From Euborellia annulipes (Eukaryota > Arthropoda > Insecta > Dermaptera > Anisolabididae): DNA of 64,000 nt. Positions 22,501 through 34,500 of this stretch are shown piece by piece; the stretch's first letter is position 1, and each line of letters opens with the position of its first letter. The stretch spans positions 1 to 64,000 of the forward strand of contig JAKCPI010015836.1 in the NCBI GenBank assembly GCA_023213315.1. Reading direction: 5' to 3'. A model generated the notes under the pieces. It had not been told where the DNA came from. It did no database searches and saw only the letters and a program-made list of their open reading frames with translations. A program made the position numbers and the translations under genes.

Positions 22501-25500
22501 CTTTATCCTCAAGAGCCTCAACTTGTTCGAGCAAGAGCATGTCAACTCGCAAGGCAACATCAGGTAGCCAATAATCACAGACGTCGATGGGGGGAGCGGG
22601 AGGATCAGCGGCGCAAGCATCCTCTGCTGATTTAATAGAGGGATCGGGTTCAGGGACTTCGCTTGCAGGTGCCATTTCCGTAGCAGCAGCCTTATCGCCC
22701 GTCGAAATGCATGATTGCTACAAATAGATGTTTATTTATATTAGGTAAAATTTAACTTTCTGAAAAAAAATCTGGTGTGATTGGCTCAGAGCAGTGCTTG
22801 TCACACCAGATTTTTTGTGTCGAGATATATCTAGTTTCCCATAGCACCTTAGTTAACTTGACCACCTGTAATTTATAAGTAAAAAAGTCAATTGATTCAA
22901 AATTCCCATGGGGGTCAAACCCCCCCCCCCCCCCCGATGAGACCCAAGCCATGACTAGATATTTAATACAAATTATATTTCATATAGGGTAAGAAAAAGT
23001 AAAATATAATAATTTACTCTAACTAAAAAAAAAAAACCAAAATGATTTATAAATACCCTAAAATAATCTTAAATTTTTGAAAAAAATTTCTTGATCCCCC
23101 TACCATCAAAAATTTCTGGCTACGCCAATGTTATACACAATAGAGAATCCTAAATAAATACAAAATTTCATAAGACTTGGAAAGAATTTTTTAAAAATGT
23201 GTAAAAAGTTGGAAAGGGGGCCACCCCTTTGGAATCGAAATCTACATTTTTCACGTAAAATTTTACTATCTAAAAAACAATTGATTTATATGAATTTTAA
23301 TTGAAAAAGATATATATTCAGTAACTAAGTACAAGAGTAAGTAAAGTGTGCTTCAAAAGAAACAAAATCATTGGAGCGAATTTTGAGAAAATCACAAACA
23401 ACTGAAAAAGTACATCAGTAAAGTACTAGTACTTTTTGGCCGAGCTTATTTTCACGACTTCGAAAGGGGGGCTAACTTAAATATAAAATTTCAACCTCGT
23501 AGCTCATTTTCTCATGCTTAAAAATGTCCACACAGACACACATACGGACAGACAGACAAATTTGCGGGACCTACTTTTTTGGATTCATGGGGACCTCAAA
23601 ACATATATCATCATAAATCTCGACATCGAATTTTTGACATAATCACAATACTTTCTCTCTCTATATATTTAATATACAGGATAAAAGTTTTATCCATAAC
23701 TTACTTTTCCACATGATTCAAGGGCGTGGTCCAGGTACTTGGTGAGTATGCGTTTGAATTCGCGTTCTCGGGCTCCTCGTGAATGAAGAGCTTCAAGCGT
23801 TAATTCTAGTTGCTCTTGTTTAGTAATTCGCCACCATCCCTTTCGTAATTCCACCGGAATGGGTTTGGCAACAGCGGGTGGTGGAGGACCAGTTCGCTGT
23901 TTCATTATCTCTAATTGAGCCATTTCTTCGGCAGTCATGACAAGAGGGGCTGGCGATTCACACTGACTTCCAGCAGGTGAAGGTGAGGATAACCTTGACG
24001 GTGGGGGAAATACTGGAATTCTTAATTCAGAACCTAAACACTCTCCAGACCTAAAAAAAAAGAGATAAGAGAGATTAATGAAAGTTGATATCAAAACGAA
24101 AAAATCTAGTGTGACTGGTCGCACCATATTTTTTATGTTGAGATATATTTAGTTTCCGACAGTAAGGTACATTGGAATTCAAGATGCAAAATTTATAAAC
24201 AGAAAAATATTTATATTTTGTTATGGAGTACAAGAGTAAAGTGGTCTTCAGAAGATTTCATTGGAAGAATGGGAATATACATTTTAAAGAGCATCTAAAA
24301 AATAATTGATTTTTTAATTTTAATCAAAATTGTTGGAGCGAATTTTGAGAAAATCGAAAAAAAAAACTGAAAAACTACATCAGTAAAGGTCTAGTACCTT
24401 TTGGCCGATTTTGATCAAAAGCTTATTTTCACGCCACACGCCTAAATTAATAATAATAGAATTTCAACCTCCTAGCTCAATTCCTTAATGCATACAATTG
24501 AACCCTGACAGACACATAAACATACAGACAGACCATGTCGCGAAAACCACTTTTTGGACTCAGGGAACATCAAAACGTATATATCCATTAAAATCTCGAC
24601 ATCTAATTTTTGATATGAATCCAATACTTTCTCACTATAACTGTTAATTATATATATTAACATATATATAGATAAGAGGAAGTAATATAAACATCTAAAT
24701 ATATTTTTGCCTTTTTACACTCAAATACATAGGGCTGATTTGACCTATTCTTAAAACATTATTTACCACAATCCTGGTGAGTTTCCAATTAAATACTTGA
24801 ATTAAATTAATGAAAAATATCAAAGCTTACCTTATGGATCCATTTGTCAAGGAAGTAGAGTCACAGGGCTCTCGAGGAACTATGCTAAACCAATTTTTCT
24901 CACTAAGTCCTGCAGCTGCCATCACTGCTGAAACCCCAGACATTGAGCCAAGAGGAAATCCGCCATTCAGCTCCTTTCCGTTATTAAATACGGAGGCATA
25001 TCCAAGAAGAGCAGCTAATTTAGGATCGTTTTTCCCTGTATCATCAGATTCCGAATTTAGAAGTGTTGATCCCGAAGAAGTTTTTAGTCCAGTTACAAAG
25101 AGATCACTCTTAATTTCAACTTTAACAGCGGAAAGATCATTTATATCTTTAGAGAGAGGTTCTTCTTTAGGAATCTTTTCCATTTTTTCTGGAGGAATTT
25201 GACTTATTGTTAAAGAGTTTTCAAATTTTATTGGTGTCTCTATTAAATCAGTTTTTTCTTTCTAAAAAAATTAAAAAGTGTGTTAATAAATCTAACTTTT
25301 ATTTTGTTTTAAATAAATAAATAAAAATTTTCTTAAGAATTCATTTTACCTTAATGATATCTTCCTTATCGACTTCCATCTTGATTTCCGCAGCTTCTGT
25401 AGGTACCTCGGCTTTGCTAGGCGCAGGAGGTGCCGTGGCTTCTGCAGCAGGGGCAGGACTCGATCTTCCATTAATTTGACCAGGAAGCGGACTATTTGGT

Positions 25501-28500
25501 GCTTCTTGTGTGCAGTTAGCTACCTTTTCTTTATCTGTCTTCTCCTCTTTAATTTCTGTCTTATTTTCACTTTCTTTATTATTGTTTTTGTTTTCATCAA
25601 CGTCCATTGGTGTTGGTTCTAAAATAAATAAAATTTATTAATGCGCTTCAAGAGGCAAGCTGTTCGCATGATTTTGCCGATATGATGGCGTTAGGGGTCT
25701 TAAAAATTTAGTCAAAAAACTCAACTATTACGAAAATTTGCCAACAAATGGCAGGATGGTAGGATTATATTCAATCTCATGTATTTGTTTGATTGTCGTT
25801 GATCTTTTAATAATGAATAGTTTATAAATGTTATTATATATTATATATCATTTATGACAGCATAAAAATATATAATTACAGGCTTATAAGTGATCTGATA
25901 TGCGGCTGTTAGATTAGCCTGCCATCTTTTACAAGAGTGCTTGACTATTTGGCCGTTAATTTTTAATTAATTAATGAAATTTATTTTTGTCTTGGTCACC
26001 ACTTTATTTAATTATTATGGTTTGGATATTAATGATTTTTACAATTAAAAAAAAAATTACAATTTTCATAATAGAGTTTTTTTTTTGTATTTTCTATAAA
26101 TATAAAAAAAATATTTTTTAATTAATAGTAATTCAAAAAAACGCATTATATTATGTAAAATGCTCACGAATTTAAATCATTTTAAAAGAAACCGCATAAA
26201 AAAATACTTTAAAATGTCTCAGGGGTTTCGGACTAAAGATTCAATGAGAGAACGAAGAGAAAATAAATATTAATAAATTACCTTCAGACTTGATGACAGG
26301 AGGATCGGGTGTATCTGCCGGTAGTTGGTCCCCCTTTCGAAATAGATCTGGGTCCGCGGATTCGATAGCCTCGACAAGGACAGCCCCAGCTCGCGGTAAT
26401 GTCCAATAACGCCGAAGAAACCTATCCTGACCGAGGCAGGTGGCTCGTAATTGGTGGGATGAGTGAGAAAGAGAGAGCATTGTATTTTCTGCTTGTCTTG
26501 ACAAACGTTCCAATTTTCGTGAAATTTCTTCGGCTGAGAGATTTTTATCTTCCTCCTGAAAGAAATTAATAACATTTATAAATAATTTGCGAAAGAAATT
26601 TTGCATTTATATTGTATTTTAAAAAAGAAAAGTATTTTCTTGTATTTTTTCCCTAGTATTACTAATTTTAACAGTAGATTATCAAATAGGTAGATTGAAT
26701 GAGTAGGCAGCTAGTTATATTTCAATTTATTAATAATATAACTAGCTGCCTGATCATTCATTCTAACTATTTGATTATCAACACTCAGCTATATACCTCC
26801 TCCAAATAAACAGTAGATTAGTTGACTATTACTAATCATGAATCATAATCATGTTATAATATATTTTCTGTAGTAATTTTTTTAAAAATATATACAATAC
26901 TTTGGTAATTGCTTTACTTCATTAGACTTCTTAAACTATCTTCTTATACTGCCTCATTATTAGGAGGGGGTAAATCCTGTCTTGAACCACGTGACTTTTT
27001 TTACGATTATATGGTCATTTGACACATCGATTCACATCTATTTTTCATTTCAAATCGAAAGAAATATGTCTCATAACGATCAGACACCAAATAAAATGTT
27101 TATTTACTATTAAAATGTTTAATGTGAAGAAAATCCACAGTGAGAGCGCCCCTTTGAATTTACTACTCTAAATTCTTTCCATGGGCGTAACTAGGGGGTG
27201 CCGGGGGGCCCAGCCCCTCGGAGGATAGCTGTCCCCCCCCCCCCCCCCCCTTCTAGCTAAATTCTCTAGTTACGCCCATGATTCTTTCCTACTTTTTATT
27301 TTATTTTCTTTGAAATAGTTAAAAAAATTCAAATAAATGCTTTGTTATTTTTACCTCCTCAGGCTGAGTGCCTTCACTCTCATTGCCACTCTCCTCGACT
27401 TCAGGTTCGGGTTCAGGCTCTTCGTCGGCATCCTCATCTGCTACTTCTTCGTCTTTTGGTTTGGAATTCGTTGTAGGTGCTGGTTGTGTGGTTGCATTTG
27501 TTGTAATAGGGACCGTCGTTGTCGGCGGAGTGGACGCAGTCCCTGGAATTGCTGTTATGGAAAGAGAAGAAGCAGGGGACTCTTCTCCTGGAGCATGAGG
27601 ACATTTAACTGGCGTCGACGAGGCAGTGCTTGGCTGACGGGCTTTACGCGAGTGCAGCATCTTCAATCTAAAAAAAAAAAAAAAAATATATATATATTTA
27701 AATTTAAAATTTTTATAGTGATGAAAAATAAGTTATGGAATAAATAATTTACTCACTTCCTAATTTTAGTGTCGAGGAGCCAGCGGTCCTTGCGAAGTTG
27801 AGCGCAATTCTCAAGGGAAGCATCCATCTGTCGTAAGACGGCTTTATTCTGGAGGAGCTCGTTGCAGAGGAAGGCGAGCATGGAGGCTTTATGCGTGGGG
27901 TTTAGAGCGAGGAATGGTTTCTCTGCTAGTAATTCGGATAATTGGAAAGTGGAATTTTCCCGAAGATGTTCGAAAAATGCCGCATTTCTTGAACTTTGTT
28001 CAGGTTTTTTATCCCGATCGCGCTCGAAATGGATACCTATAAATTAACAATAAAAGTTGTATTGCAATTAATATATATATTTTGTTGTATATTCAGAGTT
28101 GGGCAAGATACTAAAAAAAAGTATATATCTAAATGCAAGATACATTTTGTATATCTATTATAAATACAAGATACAGTAAATTTTTGGCTATCTCGACTCA
28201 CAAAAGGTACTTTTTTAGATATTTTTCGGAAAATATTTGTTTTTTGTTTTGACATACAAAACCTAAAATCTTTTCAAAAATGTTATAAGTTAAAAACAGT
28301 TTTATAGGCCAAAGTCAAAATAAATAAAGCAGGGAGATGGATACCTCTCAAGGAATTGATTCAGAAACGGAAAAAAAAGCAAACGTAAAACACAAAATAA
28401 TAGAGTCTAATAGATAGACGCCAAATTCAAATATGATAAAATGAAAGTATCTTTTTTGAAGCCGAAGATACTCAATTTTTAAGTATCTAAATACAAAAAA

Positions 28501-31500
28501 CTAAATACCTTTTTAAAACCAATTATCTAAATACAAGATACTTGGATCTTGTGTATCTTAGATGCAAAAGTATCTTAAATACGTACTTTAGATACTTGTA
28601 TCTGGATACTGCCCAACTCTGTGTAAATTATATGTGATTTTAATATAAAGTTCAATCAGCTCACCTGTTAGAGTCTTAATTTCTCCTGTGGCGTTCGCGT
28701 ATAGATAGATCCTGAGAATCTCTGAGAGATTTGTATGTGTAATGTCCGCCTGTTTGAGACTCTGCCCAAGGATAGTAGTATGTCTCGCCGGATTAGGAAT
28801 ACCAGGATCCTCAATGGCGCACACTAAAAGGTGGGTCATCACGGAAAGAAGTTCCTCTTCTGCTTCCTCATCGCAGAGTAGAGCTGACTGCAGACTTGCC
28901 ATACTGGGCAAGCTTTCCATATCTAAAACCAAACAAAAATTAAGTGTTAGATGAATAATAAAGACAAATTTATATGCTTTTTTTATTAAATATCTTTAAC
29001 AAATTGCACCTATAAAATCCTAAACTTCATTTGCACAATTGTAAACAAAACCAATGGCAATGACTTTTTTTCTTATTTTATTCAAAAAAGTGCACAGAGT
29101 AATAATGTTATGATTTAAATAAAGTGGCAGGTCTTTTTTTCCCTACAAGATGGAGGTCTTATCTCAATTTCGATAATAATGCCGCTTGGTTCTTTTATGC
29201 ATAACATCGACCAAATAATTGAGGTCGAGATAAAAAAAAAAAAAAAAACTCCAAGACTTTTAGCAGCCAAACGTATTTAATTATAGCCATACCAGACTGA
29301 CGTATTGATCCCGTGTAGGCCATCTTCAGAGTAAAGGGTATTTCGTTCATTTCATTTGTACAAAATAATAATTATAAATTTTCATTATAATAATTCAATA
29401 ATTACCTCAAAAAAAAATTTTAATTTAGCATGAAGATCCTAACACTTGGGGACAAATAAGAATTTTATTAGCAAAAACATAACATAAACCAATAAATATA
29501 AAAGTTCACTCTATTTTGAAAAAATGGTTAGTTTTTAGTTTTTTATATGGAAGAAAGTAAACTTACCAAAACCAAGAGTTTCGCCAAAGTTATGTAAAAA
29601 CTCAAAAACCATAAGCGTATCTGCAAATGCTTGTCCTGAGAGCCGAAGTCCAGGTACTCGATGAATGGCAGGGAGCGGTTTGTGATCTAAAAAAATACAA
29701 TATTATTAATAGTAAGAAAAAAGAGCATATATTGAATTCTTTTAAAAAAATCGAGACCCAGGATCGGCTCGGATATGTTCAATACAACACGCTATTGACA
29801 ATTTTCAGGTGGGTGATTTTTTAAATGTTAAAAGACAGTTAAAAGTTTCTGATAGATGCGTAGCTTATAAAATAATTAAGTGTAGTAAAATAATTGGGGG
29901 AAGGGGAAATACAGTAAGATTTAAAGTTAATTCTCCCACGATTATTTCATTATTTTTATAAAAAGTGTTGGTAAATTTGCGAGGGTTGGATAAAGAAATT
30001 TCAATTAAATATTTTTGTATTAAAAAAAACAAAAACAAAACAATGAAATAATCGAGTCTTTTCGGCAACTTAGGCCATTTAAGACTTTAAACGATACCCT
30101 TATTTGTAAATATATCAATTGATGTTCCAGGCATTCTTATTTAAGCCATTTGGTATCCAAATAAAATCCGAACCCTCGACCCTTAGTATAGAAGGCAGGC
30201 GAGCTACCCAAGGGCACGAGTGTGTTTACTAAAGCTTTTGTGTTTTGTATATTATTATTATGGGAGTTTAATTTTGTAATGATTATTTATTAAAAAATAT
30301 ATATAAATACTGTTTCGACTACTTATTGTGCAGTCGTTTTCAAATACTGTGCACTGGTAGTTCTAACTAACCTCCTGGGTTAGTTCATTTGAGTGCTAGT
30401 GCACAGTACTTAAAACACGAAATCAGGTCTATAATTTAAAACTCCCATAATAATGAAATAATCGAATATAGAAAACGTATGGGTGGGACAACTTGGGCGT
30501 TAAGGGACAGTGAGCTCCACAATTTTATTTATTTATTTTATTTTACAAATAGGAATGTTCTGGGATTTTATATTTTAGGGGACAAACTATTTACCTTGTA
30601 ATTCCATGTCCTCAACGGGACGGCGAAGTTCCCTAAGCAATTCAAGTTCAATTCTACGCTGTTCCAAGCGTCTTTCTTTGCTAGCCATTTTTTCAGCTCT
30701 GGCTTCTTGACGTTTTCGTTCGCGCTCTTCGAGTCGCTTTCGCGCCTCTAATGCCTTTACTAGCACCATATGTTGACGACGTCTTTCTCGTTCCTGAGAA
30801 AAAACTCAAGATCAGCAGTCATTGTCAGAACATTTAAACAGAAACTAAGCTCAATAACTACAAGACTAGCAAATTACTTTTTCTGAATTTTAAAGATCTC
30901 TGAAGAAATTACTAAATAAATCTCATGCAGTATTAGATAAAAAATAAAAAAATTTCTCAAGCAAATTTATTAACAGGTATTATAATTCAGCTAGAATATT
31001 ATTTATTACTTCAAATAAAATTAAAAATTTGCGTGCAGCTAAAAACAAAATAAAAATAAAGGCATGCTAATAAAACGCAAAGTTATAATTAATATGAAAT
31101 GAGAAGATTTAGGAGTCCCGAGTGAGAAAATGGTCAGGGCATGCCATGACATACCAGTTCGACAGTGTAGAGCATTTCTCGTTGCTTGGTCAGTTCTTGC
31201 ATGTATATCTGTGAGGGGACAGGAGCTGTGTAAGTGTCTGAGTGTCCAGGTCGAGTTAGAAGTGTGGTCAGGAATGGGTGTGTGCGAGTGTGTGTTTAAT
31301 TTTTTTTATTAGCTAGAGCTTGAAGCACACACGCGCACACACCACACTCACACACAGACAGAGAAGAAGTTCACCAAGAGCCAAAGGGGCTGTGGCTCTA
31401 GATGAGTAGACAATTAAATCCCAGAGTCAAGTAGTACCTTGACAGGGTACAAAATAAGCATTTAAACTTGACTCAGGGGATGTGATTCAATTTCTAAAAG

Positions 31501-34500
31501 AATCAAAAGTTCAGCAATCATGCAAATATTAATCAAAATTGAGTAATTTTTCTTTCATTTTGATAAAATACACAAAAAGAAATAGAAGAATTTTCTAAAT
31601 AATTTGCATGATTTACTTTTATAACACTAAAACATTTGAAAAATTTTCGAATTATTAATTTTTATTAAAATATATTTTTTTTTTTAGAATAATATCAAAA
31701 ATCTACTATATTAATTTAAATAAAAAACATGTACTTTAGTAGTAATAGATCAAATAAATCAAAAAAATCACATAAAAATTACAAGAGTTTCTAACAAGAG
31801 TAAGTAATTGATTAATGGTACACGAATTTAGGGTCTTTTTGGAGGACAGGGGGACATACCTGTTCCTTGAGTAGAACAGCCTGTTGTCGTTTGATCTCCC
31901 TCTCCTGCAACCAGAAAGAAAAAAGGTTAATATTACGCGGAGTAATCTTCAAATTGGAAAAAAATTAATCAAATAAAAATAAATATAAAGAGAGAAAAAA
32001 AAGGATGAAAATAAAAAAATAAAATTATTGTCAAGGGAAATTCAAAAATGAAACATAAAAAAAAGAAAAAAAAATTGAATAAGATAGCCTACCTCCGAAT
32101 TTCCCGTTGACAAAATGTGAATATGAATGTGCATATACATATATACATATATGTGTTGTTATTTACATATTTATATATATATATGTACATATATATGAGA
32201 GTGAGGAGATATATATATTAGAAGAGAGAGAGAGAGAGAAAGAGATAGAAAGAGAAAGAGATAGAGAGACGTACCTGTTGCCGTTTGAGTTGATCCTCCT
32301 GGCGTTGTTTCTCGAGTTCCTCGTGACGCCGTCGTCGGGCCTGACGAAGACCAGGCATCGAACCAGGAATCGGCACCACGGACCACACCGACAACACAAC
32401 CAGGACAAACGGGCGTTTCATGCAGTGCAAAACAGCGACCAGATCCAACTAGAGAGGGGGGTTCAGGGGGGAGGTTGGGGGGTTTCGGGGGGGGGGAGAA
32501 GAAGGGGCTGGGCGATGTTCCTAACAAAATCATCATCCTCCTGGTCTGGACCGTTTTTAGTCAGTGATCCGTCTCTTAGTGTGTTTTGTAAAATATGCAT
32601 GCAAGAAAAGCAAGCAAAGACAGGCAACATACCAGTAGACTAAGTGATATGGATTTGGTTGACCCTCCATTGCGAAGCTTAGCTAGTTAGTGCAAAAGGA
32701 AAAAAAAGAGAGAGAGAAAGAGAGTGCACAAAATAATATTAATTGAAGATAGAAATGGTTATAGCATCGAAAGGTGGTTAAAATAATCAACGCCATTATT
32801 TGATTCTATGCTTTCGAAAAAACTACAGCGTACCCCATTATAATTTAATAATAATATTGATGCTTTCTACCATTTCTAAAAAATGTGTCGTCAAATGCTT
32901 TGGGGTATTTGCTTCTTCACTGAATGCAAGCAAAATTAAGCAGGACAACACGTGCTGTCTATTTCAGGATAGGATTAGTCTGGTTTTACTATCGAGATTA
33001 CAACGAGTGGTAAGATAATCCCGTCTGTGCGCGTGATTCCTACATCAACGTTTTAGTCAGTACAGTATTCTAATTTTTAAGGGATTGGCTAGGATGATGA
33101 CAGCAGTTGTATTTATCATTTCCTAATAATCGAGGAAAAAAGGAATTTTAAAATGTAAGCTTATTCTAATAATAATAAAGAAGAGAGCGAGAGAAAGAGA
33201 ACTAAAAGTCTGTGGTCGGATTTCTCCTCGGGTTTTGGAGTATCGGGAGGATACAGGTGAGAGAGTGATGTATTTTATCACAAGGAATAAAGGAATGGGG
33301 ATGGTTCTTACCGTGTCCGTCTCGGCGGCGGTTCCATCCGCATGCGTCTCGTACGCATTCAAAACGCCCGAGCGATTTTTCCATATTGTTGCCACTGTCG
33401 AGCTGGCCAGTCCTAACGCACGACTCACGTCCGACTTGCTTTTGCCAGCCTCGATCTCGCGAATGATGTGCAATTTTTGCTCTAGCGTGAACGCGAGGCG
33501 TTTGCGACCCTGAATCATCAATAGGGACGGACGAGGGGCGACGTTTGTTATTTATTCGATATTGACTTTCCCAGGGACAGGACAAGACACTTGGGAACCC
33601 GCAGGGCTGAGGACGGGGACTCTTCTCTTTTTACGAAACCCTTAATCTGGGTCGCCTTGAGGGTTCCAAGATGCAGGGTGGTTCCAGCTCCAGTCGTGCG
33701 AAAATTATTTCAAAAAATTTGAAATAATTTTATTTTTACACGACACATCAATTACCCTTGATTCAAATAATCATTAAAGTAAATAACATTATGGTCATGC
33801 AAAATATTGTTTGTTTTTTTTATTTTCCCATTTAAGCAACAAAAGCATCAGAGGGTCTCTAATTGGATCTCTTGATTTTCTGGGAGAGCCTAAATTGTTG
33901 CACATGCTCTGATGAGATGATGCCTTGAAGCGCTTATCGCTGGTTAATAAGCGTTTCTTTGGCTGGACCCTATATCTCTTTCTGGCGTTTTTTTTCTCTC
34001 CTCACTGAGGCGTTGATATCAGACATTCGATGCGTCTTAATCAGTTAGCGAATGAGTTAATTAATTAATTTAAAAAAAAGCAATAGAAAGGCATAAAAAA
34101 AGCAGAGAATTTTTTAAGTGGGAGAGAGACCCTGATGGGAAATTAAATGCGTTGCATTAACACCATTTCCATCAACCAATCAATCAAAAACCATAAGAGA
34201 TTAAAATATTAAAAAATATTAATAGAAAAAAAATTATTTATTAAGAAGTGTAATAGTGTGAATTGAAAAAATGAAACTAGAGAAAAAAGAAATATAAAAA
34301 ATATTTATAAATATATATATAAATATAGATATATACAAATATATATATATTTATTTAAAAAAAGCAAGGCATTCAAAAAGCGAAGCATTGTGGAATAAGT
34401 AAGGTACTCTACCTTGGGACTGTGTAGGAGCCTTACTATTTAGGGCAGAAACAACCAAGCAGCCCGGAGTATTTTAAATGATAAATAAAAATTTTAAAAT

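Noticed and set aside
32107..32643. 178-codon plus-strand ORF
   Set aside because: Composed of TA and GA microsatellites and the antisense of BAZ2 exon 17; no recognisable domain.
33202..33585. 127-codon minus ORF in another frame over the HTH segment
   Set aside because: The HTH frame gives a clear known domain; this frame does not and is a shadow.
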